A stretch of DNA of 64,000 nt, taken from positions 100,600 to 164,599 of the forward strand of contig NZ_FOTE01000014.1 in NCBI RefSeq assembly GCF_900114475.1, read 5' to 3'. Positions 18,138 to 26,592 of this stretch are shown here, piece by piece (the first letter of the stretch is position 1; every line of letters begins with the position of its first letter). This DNA comes from Paenibacillus sp. 1_12 (lineage in GTDB: Bacteria > Bacillota > Bacilli > Paenibacillales > NBRC-103111). The position numbers and the translations under genes were made by a program. The notes under the pieces were generated by a model. That model was not told the origin of the DNA. It worked only from the letters and a program-made list of their open reading frames with translations, and ran no database searches.

Positions 18138-19178
18138 ATGAATCGATGGCAGAATCTGTGGCGTTACATCCCTCTTGTCGGGTTAATGTTGCTATTATCG
18201 GGCTGTGGGAGCGACACGCTTTCAGCGTTGAAGCCAAGAGGTCCGGTAGCTAGAGATCAGCTGTTTTTGATGGAGCTGAGTCTGGGCATCATGGTCTTGG
18301 TAACCGTGGTTGTATTTGCGATTTACATTTATGTGCTCGTACGCTTTCGGAAGAAAAAAGGCGATAAAGATATTATTCCGAAGCAAGTGGAAGGCAGTCA
18401 CGTTCTAGAAATTATATGGACGGTAGTGCCTATTATTTTGCTGCTCATTCTGGCTGTGCCAACCGTGAGCTACACCGTTAAGCTTGCTGATAATCATATT
18501 GGCAACAAGGATGCGGTTCATGTAAAAGTAACGGCGCATCAATTCTGGTGGCAGTTTGAATATCCAGAGTTGGGAATTTCAACAGCACAGGATTTGGTTA
18601 TTCCAAAAGGTAAGAAAATTGCCTTTGAAATTACTTCCGCAGACGTATTGCATGCCTTCTGGGTGCCTTCACTTGCAGGTAAACAGGATACCAATCCAGG
18701 CATGACTAACACGATGTATTTTGAAGCTGATGATGCCGATGTATTTTTGGGTAAGTGTGCGGAGCTCTGTGGAGCGTCACATGCATTGATGGACTTCAAG
18801 GTAGTATCGAAGACCGAAGCCGATTTTACCAAATGGGTAGATAAAATGAAAGCTCCTGCTGCAATTTCTGCAGATGCACGGAATGGTGAACAAGTGTTTA
18901 AAGATAACTGTCTCGCCTGTCACGCGGTCAGTCCCGAAGGCCTTGGGATGGGACCTAACCTGAACGGTTTTGCATCACGTGAAATGATTGCAGGTGTGTT
19001 GGCTCGTAAAGATAAAGATGGTAAAGACGTCAGTGATAAGGCGTTACATGATTGGATTAGTGATCCTCAGTCTGTTAAACCGGGTAATAAAATGCCTGCT
19101 TTTGGTCCTACAGGATCGAAACCGCTTCAGGATCAACAGATCAACGATGTTATTAAATATTTGAATGCTCTGAAATAA
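18138..19178 (+). CDS. ctaC: Cytochrome caa3 oxidase subunit II with fused cytochrome c
   Basis: 346 residues. Lipoprotein signal ending LSGC (Cys23), two membrane helices (about 45-68 and 93-113), a cupredoxin domain with the binuclear CuA site (KCAELCGASHALM, Cys-x3-Cys-x3-His-x2-Met), and a C-terminal class I cytochrome c domain with CLACH and a Met ligand in KMPAFGP. The fusion defines the caa3 type: the haem c passes electrons to CuA and on to subunit I at the outer face of the membrane. RBS GAGGTGGG. First gene of ctaCDEF(G). Confidence 0.97.
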   Translation: MNRWQNLWRYIPLVGLMLLLSGCGSDTLSALKPRGPVARDQLFLMELSLGIMVLVTVVVFAIYIYVLVRFRKKKGDKDIIPKQVEGSHVLEIIWTVVPIILLLILAVPTVSYTVKLADNHIGNKDAVHVKVTAHQFWWQFEYPELGISTAQDLVIPKGKKIAFEITSADVLHAFWVPSLAGKQDTNPGMTNTMYFEADDADVFLGKCAELCGASHALMDFKVVSKTEADFTKWVDKMKAPAAISADARNGEQVFKDNCLACHAVSPEGLGMGPNLNGFASREMIAGVLARKDKDGKDVSDKALHDWISDPQSVKPGNKMPAFGPTGSKPLQDQQINDVIKYLNALK

Positions 19179-19210
19179 GGACGATTTTGGTAAAAAGGAG
19201 GTAAAATACG

Positions 19211-21061
19211 TTGGCAAACTCTCATCCAGTAAAGCACTACAGTGGAATTATGGATTGGTTAACTACGGTTGACCACAAAAAGATCGGTATTTTGTATTTA
19301 ATCGCAGGCGGCTTCTTCTTCTTGCTGGGCGGCTTGGAAGCTATTTTGATCCGGATTCAGCTCGCGTTTCCTAATCAGCATATTTTTGTCGGCGATTCGT
19401 TTAATGCTCTGACAACGATGCATGGTACAACCATGATTTTCTTTGCCGCGATGCCGATTATATTTGCATTTATGAATGCGATTGTTCCACTCCAGATTGG
19501 AGCACGAGATGTTGCGTTCCCGTTTGTTAATGCACTTGGTTTATGGTTGTTCTTCTTTGGTGGTGTGATGCTGAATGTGAGCTGGTTTCTGGGTGGTGCT
19601 CCTACCGCCGGTTGGACAGCTTACGCTCCATTATCAACAATCATTGATACCACTTCCGGTTATCATGGCGTCGACTTTTATGTGCTAGGTCTGCAAATTG
19701 CAGGTTTGGGTACACTAATCGGGGGGATTAACTTCCTCGTTACGATCATTAATATGCGTGCACCAGGCATGACTTACATGAGAATGCCGATGTTTACATG
19801 GACAGCTTTTATTACTTCCGCTTTGATCCTGTTCGCTTTCCCAGCGATCACGGTTGGTTTGGTTGAGCTGATGTTTGACCGTTTGTTCGGTGGTGCTTTC
19901 TTCGAAATTTCCAAGGGTGGGAATTCTGTACTTTGGGAGCATTTGTTCTGGATTTTCGGGCATCCCGAAGTATACATTTTGATTCTTCCTGCTTTCGGAA
20001 TTATTTCCGAAATCGTCAGTACGTTTTCCAAAAAGCGTCTTTTCGGATACAGCTCCATGGTATTCGCAACAGCGCTGATCGGTTTCCTCGGCTTCATGGT
20101 TTGGGTTCACCATATGTTTACAGCGGGTATTGGACCCATCGGTAATGCAATCTTTGCGATTGCGACTATGGCCATTGCTGTACCTACAGGCGTTAAGATC
20201 TTTAACTGGCTGTTTACCTTGTGGGGCGGTCAAATTACGTTCTCGACAGCAAATATATTTGCAACAGCATTCATTCCAACCTTCGTTATGGGTGGTGTGA
20301 CTGGGGTTATGCTAGCCATTCCTCCGGCGGATTATCAGTATCATGATACTTACTTTGTTGTAGCGCATTTCCATTACGTTATCGTTGGTGGACTTGTATT
20401 GGGCTTATTTTCAGGTCTTTACTACTGGTGGCCTAAAATGTTCGGTCGCATGCTTAGCGAATCGCTTGGTAAGATTCACTTCTGGACGTTCTTTATCGGG
20501 TTCCATCTGACTTTCTTCCCGCAGCATTTCTTAGGGCTTATGGGGATGCCTCGCCGCGTATTTACATACCAGCCTGGCGTAGGGCTTGAAGAAGGTAACC
20601 TTGTTAGTACGATTGGTGCTTTCCTGATGGGTATAGGTACTATCGTATTCCTGATCAATGTGATCGTGGCAGCAAGCAAACCGAAAAATGCACCTGCAGA
20701 TCCTTGGGATGGTCGTACCCTGGAGTGGTCGATTCCTTCACCTGCACCTGAATATAACTTTAAACAAACACCGTTGGTTCGTGGTTTGGATGCATTGTGG
20801 AAAGAAAAAATGGCCGGCAACAAGGAAATGACTCCTGCCGAACCAATTGGCTCGATTCATATGCCATCTGCTTCGATCCTGCCTTTAGTGTTCTCGATCG
20901 GATTCTTTATTGCAGGTTTTGGTTTTATGTATCACACGTATTCTGTCGCGATTATCGGTGGAGGCATCATGCTGGCTTGTATGTTCCTTCGTTCCGTATA
21001 TGATGACAAGGGCTTTCATATTGAGCCGGAAGAACTTGAAGATAAGGGGGCTAAGGCATGA
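19211..21061 (+). CDS. ctaD: Cytochrome caa3 oxidase subunit I
   Basis: 616 residues, twelve or more membrane helices. Haem-copper oxidase core residues are visible: the low-spin haem His in TTMHGTTM, the CuB/Tyr segment HPEVYIL, HHMFTAG, and the haem a3/a ligand pair in VVAHFHYV. It reduces oxygen to water and pumps protons. The start is TTG 19211 with the strong AAAGGAGGT seven to eight bases upstream; no better ATG exists. The stop overlaps the next start by ATGA. Confidence 0.97.
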   Translation: MANSHPVKHYSGIMDWLTTVDHKKIGILYLIAGGFFFLLGGLEAILIRIQLAFPNQHIFVGDSFNALTTMHGTTMIFFAAMPIIFAFMNAIVPLQIGARDVAFPFVNALGLWLFFFGGVMLNVSWFLGGAPTAGWTAYAPLSTIIDTTSGYHGVDFYVLGLQIAGLGTLIGGINFLVTIINMRAPGMTYMRMPMFTWTAFITSALILFAFPAITVGLVELMFDRLFGGAFFEISKGGNSVLWEHLFWIFGHPEVYILILPAFGIISEIVSTFSKKRLFGYSSMVFATALIGFLGFMVWVHHMFTAGIGPIGNAIFAIATMAIAVPTGVKIFNWLFTLWGGQITFSTANIFATAFIPTFVMGGVTGVMLAIPPADYQYHDTYFVVAHFHYVIVGGLVLGLFSGLYYWWPKMFGRMLSESLGKIHFWTFFIGFHLTFFPQHFLGLMGMPRRVFTYQPGVGLEEGNLVSTIGAFLMGIGTIVFLINVIVAASKPKNAPADPWDGRTLEWSIPSPAPEYNFKQTPLVRGLDALWKEKMAGNKEMTPAEPIGSIHMPSASILPLVFSIGFFIAGFGFMYHTYSVAIIGGGIMLACMFLRSVYDDKGFHIEPEELEDKGAKA

Positions 21062-21678
21062 GTGCGCATCATGAAGTAGGCGGTGCACTGCCACCTCACG
21101 CGGAAACCGCGACATTGGAAGGCAAAAATAAAGTCACAGGCTTTTGGCTCTTCCTTGGCGGAGAGTGCGTATTGTTCGGTACGTTGTTTGCAACGTTCAT
21201 CGCTTTGCGCAATCAGGTTCCTGACGGTCCTACTGGACAAGAAATTTTCAACCTGACAACGGTTGGAATTTCCACTTTTATTTTGTTAACGAGTTCCTTG
21301 ACAAGTGTATTTGCAACAATGGCTATGCATCGTAATGATTTGAAAAAGCTGAATTTGTGGATGGCTGTTACCGTATTGCTCGGACTAGGATTCCTTGGTC
21401 TAGAAATTTACGAATTCATGGAATATGTTCATGAAGGCCATGTCTTTACGAAGAGTGCATTTGCCACTTCCTTCTATACACTCGTTGGCTTCCATGGAGC
21501 GCACGTCGCGTTCGGTGTACTGTGGATCACCTTGTTGATAATATCTTCGTTCAAAAAAGGACTGACAGTCGTAACTGCCCCTAAGTATTACGTTGCCGGA
21601 CTTTATTGGCACTTTATCGACGTAGTATGGGTATTTATCTTCACCGTAGTGTACTTATTGGGGAAGGTGGGACCGTAA
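21058..21678 (+). CDS. ctaE: Cytochrome caa3 oxidase subunit III
   Basis: 206 residues with about five membrane helices and the COX3 motifs FWLFLGGECVLFGTLFATF and GFHGAHVAFGVLW, ending YWHFIDVVWVFIFTVVYL. It supports the catalytic core of the oxidase. It overlaps ctaD by four bases (ATGA) and abuts ctaF, so translation is coupled. Confidence 0.96.
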   Translation: MSAHHEVGGALPPHAETATLEGKNKVTGFWLFLGGECVLFGTLFATFIALRNQVPDGPTGQEIFNLTTVGISTFILLTSSLTSVFATMAMHRNDLKKLNLWMAVTVLLGLGFLGLEIYEFMEYVHEGHVFTKSAFATSFYTLVGFHGAHVAFGVLWITLLIISSFKKGLTVVTAPKYYVAGLYWHFIDVVWVFIFTVVYLLGKVGP

Positions 21679-21993
21679 ATGAGCAGCCAACAGCATGCAA
21701 CACCAGCGGCTAAGCGCCATAAAGCGGAAAGCCCTAAGAACCATTACTTGTCTTATATTGTATCGATTCTTTTAACAATGCTGGCCTTTGCCGCTGTACT
21801 CTATGGCGGTTTGGACCGTTGGTTTCTTATTCTTTTCCTGGTTGGTCTTGGAATCGTTCAAGCGATTTTCCAGTTAGCCTATTGGATGCACATGAAAGAA
21901 AGAGGACACCTGTTTCCAATTGTAGGGATTATTTTTGGATTTATCGTAGCTTTAACTGCAGTAGCGGCAGCCGTATACTGGACTTGGTGGTAA
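21679..21993 (+). CDS. ctaF: Cytochrome caa3 oxidase subunit IV
   Basis: 104 residues with a charged N-terminal arm and three membrane helices; the helix AYWMHMKERGHLFP is typical of bacterial COX4. It begins on the base after the ctaE stop. A small stabilising subunit of the same complex. Confidence 0.93.
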   Translation: MSSQQHATPAAKRHKAESPKNHYLSYIVSILLTMLAFAAVLYGGLDRWFLILFLVGLGIVQAIFQLAYWMHMKERGHLFPIVGIIFGFIVALTAVAAAVYWTWW

Positions 21994-22105
21994 GTAGGGG
22001 GAGGCTTTTAGAAATAAAAGCCTCTTCTTCTTTATACTAAGTATGCACTATTTTTCACAAAGTAAGGACAGCAGGAAATTAAGGTAGTGAGAAAGGAGAA
22101 TCATC

Positions 22106-23017
22106 ATGAACATGGAAGCAATGGGTCATATGGAGCACACGACAGGTAGTAGTATCATGTCAGCAGGTTTTGCTAATCTGTGGAGTCCGGGGTTGCTCCT
22201 CATAGTTGTCATCATCGGTTGGCTGTACGGTTTGACTGTAACTCGTTGGCGCCATCGTTTTGCGGATACCGCACCTGTGAAGGGGAGTCAACAAGTATAC
22301 TTTTATCTGGGGTTGCTGATGTACTACGTGGCAGAGGGGTCTCCTCTCAGCTTGTATTCGCATCTCTACAGCTTTAGCGCTCATATGCTGCAGCAATCGT
22401 TTCTTTATTTAATTGTACCTCCACTGCTGCTGTTAGGCTCGCCTGGCTGGCTGCTGCGACCTCTATTGAAACCGAGAGCAATGAAGGCTTTTATGCAGGT
22501 TTTCACAGCGCCATTGATTTCTTTGTTCGTGTTCAATATGGTGTTCTCCTTTTATCATATTCCGATCATTATGGATACTTTAATGGCGAACATGCCACTT
22601 CACGAGCTGTACAAAGCGATTTTTCTATTGGCCGCTTTCCAGTTGTGGTTTCCTGTGTTTTGTCCGTTGCCCGAATATAATCGCATGTCCGAGCTTAAGA
22701 AGATGGGATATATCTTTGTTAACGGTATCTTGTTGACACCGGCTTGTGCATTAATCATATTTGCAGGGTCACCGATGTATCAAGCCTATGCTAACGTTCC
22801 TGAGCAGTATTTGTTCATGTCCATTCTTGATGACCAGCAGCTTGGCGGGGTCATTATGAAAATTGTTCAGGAGATTGTGTACGGAATCGCACTTGCGTAT
22901 ACCTTCTTCGGTTGGTATCGGAGAGAACGCAAAATAGAAGCGGAGGAAGATCTGAAGAATGAGTCTTTAGGTCAACATCAACAAGCCCAGCCTTCTATTC
23001 AAATGAATCGAGCTTAA
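22106..23017 (+). CDS. ctaG: Cytochrome c oxidase assembly factor CtaG
   Basis: 303 residues, seven membrane helices, with family blocks YYVAEGSPLSLYSHLYSFSA, HMLQQSFLYLIVPPLLLLG and ILDDQQLGGVIMKI. In Bacillus this caa3_CtaG protein is needed for formation of active caa3, probably in metal delivery or assembly. His- and Met-containing segments near the N terminus (MGHMEH) could bind copper; that is inference. RBS GAAAGGAGAAT. It is separated from ctaF by about 110 bases but is in the same direction with no terminator. Confidence 0.93.
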   Translation: MNMEAMGHMEHTTGSSIMSAGFANLWSPGLLLIVVIIGWLYGLTVTRWRHRFADTAPVKGSQQVYFYLGLLMYYVAEGSPLSLYSHLYSFSAHMLQQSFLYLIVPPLLLLGSPGWLLRPLLKPRAMKAFMQVFTAPLISLFVFNMVFSFYHIPIIMDTLMANMPLHELYKAIFLLAAFQLWFPVFCPLPEYNRMSELKKMGYIFVNGILLTPACALIIFAGSPMYQAYANVPEQYLFMSILDDQQLGGVIMKIVQEIVYGIALAYTFFGWYRRERKIEAEEDLKNESLGQHQQAQPSIQMNRA

Positions 23018-23044
23018 ATTATGATGGGTTAGGTGGGACTCAGT

Positions 23045-23500
23045 ATGCCTATTTTACCAACGATCAGCACCAGCTTTATTGTGATCAGTGCGATCTTTGT
23101 CGCCTGTGGATGGTACCAGATTGTGAAAGGAAATCGTAAGACACATGAAAAGCTGATGGTGTGGGGTGCGGTGTTCGCACTAGCATTTTTTATTATTTAT
23201 TTATCGAGAACTTTGTTCGTCGGCAATACGAGCTTTGGGGGTCCCGAGTATTTAAAGCTTCCCTATCATTTATTTTTATTTTTTCACATTACCTTGGCTA
23301 CGACAGGCGGCGTATTCGGTATTGTTACCCTGCTGCTTGCCTACAAGCAAAGATTCGCCAAACATCGCAAAATCGGGCGTTGGACAGCCGTTATTTGGCT
23401 TTTAACAGCACCTACAGGTGTAGCCGTATTCATTCTTCTGTATGTGATGTATCCAGGTGGAGATACCAAGCCGATGATCGATGCGATCTTTGGCATATAA
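23045..23500 (+). CDS. DUF420 membrane protein (YozB-like)
   Basis: 151 residues, four membrane helices, DUF420 family; LMVWGAVFALAFFIIYLSRT and FFHITLATTGGVFGIVTLLL are recognisable. The family is regularly found beside caa3 oxidase genes and is assumed to help oxidase or copper-centre assembly, without direct proof. ATG 23045 follows AGGTGGG by eight bases; the in-frame GTG at 23033 overlaps that site. Confidence 0.85.
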   Translation: MPILPTISTSFIVISAIFVACGWYQIVKGNRKTHEKLMVWGAVFALAFFIIYLSRTLFVGNTSFGGPEYLKLPYHLFLFFHITLATTGGVFGIVTLLLAYKQRFAKHRKIGRWTAVIWLLTAPTGVAVFILLYVMYPGGDTKPMIDAIFGI

Positions 23501-23503
23501 TAA

Positions 23504-23550
23504 AAAAGCAGATGGTCGTCCAAAAGATGGACGAGCACCTGCTTTTTTTT
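23504..23550. terminator. Terminator closing the cta operon
   Basis: AAAAAAGCAG pairs with CTGCTTTTTT with an inner CGTCC/GGACG helix. A T run follows on the + strand and an A run precedes it, so it can also stop transcripts from the opposite gene. Confidence 0.9.
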
Positions 23551-23609
23551 TATTTCAGACTTTCAACCGCTGCGCGGCGCTACTAATGAATGAATCAGGT
23601 GCTTGTTTC

Positions 23610-24632
23610 TTAAAGAGCGCTTCCGCCGAATATGAAGCGGTATTCCCAATGTTTGCCTTCGATATTATCGATACGGACTCCACCGGAATCCTTGGAATAG
23701 GTATGCAATATTTTACCATCACCTAAATAGATGCCTGCATGTGAAATACGCTGGTTGGCTGTATTGCTTGGATATGCGGATTTGCTTACTCCTTTGTAAT
23801 CCATGAAAAACATCAGGTCGCCTACCTTCAGGTTTTTCCAATTGGTTGTGGTTTTACCGATTTTACGGACGTAGTCACCCTGCTGTCTGGAGTCGCTTGG
23901 CAGCGTGATCTTCGCACCATCTATAAAAGCCTGGCGTACAAAATCAGAGCAGTCGAAAGTACTAGTGTTGGAACGATCGGATCCATACTCATAAGGAGTA
24001 CCCAAATAGGATTTGCCTGCTTGGATAACACTATTAATAATGTTACCCGTGTTGGTGCTGCCTCCGTTATTATTTCCGCTTCCACTGTTGCCACCACCAC
24101 TGTTGCTACCGCCGCCGCTGCTGCCGCCCGAAGAGGACACCTTTATGTACTGGCTGCTGGTGGTTACATAACCAGTAACTCCTTTGGAATCACTGACTTT
24201 GTACCAAAAATCATTGACAGTGGACAAAATTTTGACTGTTTCTCCAGCTTTCAAAAATCTTATGCTGCTTGAATCCGTTGATGCTCCAGTTCTGAAATTA
24301 ACGCTGCTGACTATGACGGCCGATGAAGCATCGATGGTGCCGTTGCCACCAGAAGAGGACTCCTTTATGTATTGACTGCTAGTTGATACATAGCCGGTTT
24401 CTCCTTTGGAATCACGGACTTGGTACCAGTAGTCATTGATTTTAGATAAAATTTCAACAGTTTCTCCGGCTTTCAAAAATCCTTTGCTGCTTGAATCGAC
24501 GGACGCTCCAGTTCTGAAGTTAACGCTGCTGACAATGACGGCTGATGAAGCATCGGCTTGGTTGGGGACGAGTAGACCGACGCTTGTTGTGAGAGTAGTG
24601 GCTAACAGCAATGTCGCAAGATGTTTTTTCAA
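23610..24632 (-). CDS. Secreted NlpC/P60 (C40) peptidoglycan hydrolase with two SH3b domains
   Basis: 340 residues. Signal peptide (about 1-28, ending ADA), two nearly identical SH3b domains (each about 66 residues, starting SSAVIVSSVNFRTGAS), a Gly/Ser/Asn linker, and a C-terminal NlpC/P60 domain with catalytic Cys in TFDCSDFVRQAF, His in RISHAGIYLGDG and a third polar His in KILHTYSKD. It should cleave gamma-D-Glu-to-diamino-acid bonds in cell-wall peptides. The start is TTG 24632, with GGAGG eight bases upstream and a proper signal sequence beginning there; an upstream in-frame codon at 24686 adds 18 residues before it. Confidence 0.92.
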   Translation of the reverse strand: MKKHLATLLLATTLTTSVGLLVPNQADASSAVIVSSVNFRTGASVDSSSKGFLKAGETVEILSKINDYWYQVRDSKGETGYVSTSSQYIKESSSGGNGTIDASSAVIVSSVNFRTGASTDSSSIRFLKAGETVKILSTVNDFWYKVSDSKGVTGYVTTSSQYIKVSSSGGSSGGGSNSGGGNSGSGNNNGGSTNTGNIINSVIQAGKSYLGTPYEYGSDRSNTSTFDCSDFVRQAFIDGAKITLPSDSRQQGDYVRKIGKTTTNWKNLKVGDLMFFMDYKGVSKSAYPSNTANQRISHAGIYLGDGKILHTYSKDSGGVRIDNIEGKHWEYRFIFGGSAL

Positions 24633-24964
24633 AATGTAATACCTCCAGTTGATGTTTTCAAACCTTATGTATATAAACATTCTCAATGCTTATAAGCAAG
24701 AGAACGAGGTTTGCGGGGCAATTGATAAAAAAAGCTGTAATTGGCTATCGAAATTGTTGATTTGACATCGAACCCTTTTGAAAGCCACAATGGGATAAGT
24801 AGCCAATGGATAGCTATGCTAAAGGACTGCACCGCTTCATAAGCTTCGTGGCTTGTCCATGGATTTGGCGGGGTACCCATTATATCGACGGCTAAATAGC
24901 CATAGTTTAGTGGTAATTGTTGCCATGGTTTTCGAAATATTTTATGCATAATCAAAATTTAGCA
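24633..24964. other. Spacer with an unassigned open frame
   Basis: On the - strand, 24683-24955 is open for 90 codons (contains YGYLAVDIMGTPPNPW and FSIAIHWLLIPLWLSKGF) but it has only a TTG start without a binding site, and I recognise no family. I searched by eye for a ydaO-type (c-di-AMP) riboswitch, often found before cell-wall hydrolases, and did not see its core. Confidence 0.3.
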
Positions 24965-24993
24965 TTGTAACTAAAAAGACACCATGATATGAT
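24965..24993 (+). promoter_or_regulatory. Promoter of the malic enzyme gene
   Basis: TTGTAA and TATGAT separated by 17 bases; transcription would start near 25000. Confidence 0.65.
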
Positions 24994-25009
24994 AGAAAAA
25001 ACGGTATTT

Positions 25010-25033
25010 TGAACTAAGTTCATTATAATGAAC
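25010..25033 (+). promoter_or_regulatory. Overlapping palindromes between promoter and RBS of malic enzyme
   Basis: TGAAC-TAA-GTTCA (25010-25022) overlaps the perfect 16-base palindrome GTTCATTATAATGAAC (25018-25033). The second ends one base before the AAAAGGAGG ribosome binding site. The position just after the transcription start suits a repressor roadblock or a short RNA hairpin that covers the start region. Confidence 0.6.
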
Positions 25034-25047
25034 AAAAGGAGGATTTT

Positions 25048-26451
25048 ATGGCAAATACAAGTATCATTTTACGGGTGGAATTAGCGCATGATCAGGTTTC
25101 TTTTGGGGATGTCGCTTCAGTAATTAGTCAGGTAGGTGGGGATGTTACCTCGATTGACGTTATTCGTGTAGGCAAGGAATCTTCGGTTAGGGATATCACA
25201 GTAGATGTGCAGGATTCGGTAGAAGCTGAAGTCGTTCAAGCGATTAAAGAACTGAAGGGTATCACACTTATCAATGTATCAGACCGTACCTTTCTTGCTC
25301 ATCTAGGCGGTAAAATTTCAGTTCAACCGAGTATGCCGATCAAAAATCGCGATGATTTGTCCCGTGTGTATACACCAGGGGTAGCCCGCGTTTGCACCGC
25401 TATTCATGAAAATCCGCTTAAGGCTTATTCCTTAACGATAAAAAGAAATACAGTAGCCGTCATAACGGATGGCACAGCTGTTCTGGGACTCGGTGATATT
25501 GGGCCGCAGGCTGCAGCTCCGGTGATGGAAGGGAAAGCGATGCTGTTCAAGCAGCTGGCTGGTGTGGATGCGTTCCCGATTTGCTTGGACACGAAGGATA
25601 CAGAGGAAATTATTCGTACTGTGAAGGCGATCAGTCCTATCTTTGGGGGTATTAATCTGGAGGATATCAGCTCGCCGCGCTGCTTCGAGATTGAATCCCG
25701 TCTGGAGGAAGAGCTCGACATTCCGGTATTTCATGATGATCAGCATGGAACTGCTGTAGTTATGATGGCGGGACTCATTAATGCGCTGAAGGTAGTGGAC
25801 AAGCCGATCGAATCCATACGTGTTGTAGTCAACGGGATTGGGGCTGCTGGTGTATCGGTTTGCAAAATGCTGCTAGCGGCAGGGGTTAAGCGGCTTGTGC
25901 CGGTTGATCGTGACGGTGCGATTGTCCGCGGTCAAACTTATGATCAACCTATGTGGCAGTGGCTCGCTGAACAACCGCAGGTTGATGACATTGCGGGAGG
26001 CTTGGATCAGGTCATTCATGGTGCTGATGTATTCATTGGGGTGTCTCGTGCCGGATTACTGAAGGTTGAGCATGTGCAGTCAATGGCTCGTGATGCGATC
26101 GTGTTTGCACTTGCTAATCCGCAGCCGGAGATCGATCCTGAAATTGCCCAAGCACATGTTCGGGTGCTAGCTACAGGGCGCAGTGATTATCCGAACCAGA
26201 TCAACAATGTTTTGTGCTTCCCGGGAATTTTTAGAGGGGCATTGGATTGCAGAGCACGCCGAATTCATGAGGAAATGAAGCTGGCTGCTGCGCGTGCCAT
26301 TGCATCTGTCGTGAGCGAGGATGAGCTGAATGAGCTTTATATTATCCCAAGTATATTTAACGAGCAGGTCGTAACTAATGTTCGTCATGCTGTGATCGAG
26401 GCCGCCATTCGTACGGGTGTTGCTCGCAGAATCCCACCTGATTTTCGTTAA
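25048..26451 (+). CDS. NAD(P)-dependent malic enzyme with N-terminal ACT domain
   Basis: 467 residues. Residues 1-80 form an ACT-like regulatory domain; then malic enzyme proper: YTPGVARVC, TDGTAVLGLGDIGPQAA with the catalytic/metal region, FHDDQHGTAVV, and the Rossmann motif GIGAAGVSVC. It decarboxylates malate to pyruvate, linking the TCA cycle to pyruvate. The ACT domain suggests allosteric control by a small ligand. RBS AAAAGGAGG with ATG 25048. It stands alone with its own promoter, a palindromic operator candidate and a terminator. Confidence 0.95.
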   Translation: MANTSIILRVELAHDQVSFGDVASVISQVGGDVTSIDVIRVGKESSVRDITVDVQDSVEAEVVQAIKELKGITLINVSDRTFLAHLGGKISVQPSMPIKNRDDLSRVYTPGVARVCTAIHENPLKAYSLTIKRNTVAVITDGTAVLGLGDIGPQAAAPVMEGKAMLFKQLAGVDAFPICLDTKDTEEIIRTVKAISPIFGGINLEDISSPRCFEIESRLEEELDIPVFHDDQHGTAVVMMAGLINALKVVDKPIESIRVVVNGIGAAGVSVCKMLLAAGVKRLVPVDRDGAIVRGQTYDQPMWQWLAEQPQVDDIAGGLDQVIHGADVFIGVSRAGLLKVEHVQSMARDAIVFALANPQPEIDPEIAQAHVRVLATGRSDYPNQINNVLCFPGIFRGALDCRARRIHEEMKLAAARAIASVVSEDELNELYIIPSIFNEQVVTNVRHAVIEAAIRTGVARRIPPDFR

Positions 26452-26472
26452 TAGCTAATGTTGAAATAGACC

Positions 26473-26503
26473 AAAGCAGCCGGAAACTACCGGCTGCTTT
26501 TTT
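26473..26503 (+). terminator. Intrinsic terminator after malic enzyme
   Basis: AAAGCAGCCGG pairs with CCGGCTGCTTT, followed by a T run. Confidence 0.95.
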
Positions 26504-26592
26504 GTGTCTTATAATGGATAAGTGTGACATCAGCACATGCAAAAAAGCAGGCTGCCGAAGCACCTGCCCTTTCATATGAGCTTATAAATGGA

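Noticed and set aside
24633..25047. c-di-AMP (ydaO-type) riboswitch before the NlpC/P60 gene
   Set aside because: Expected from the gene type, but the conserved core segments were not found on either strand.
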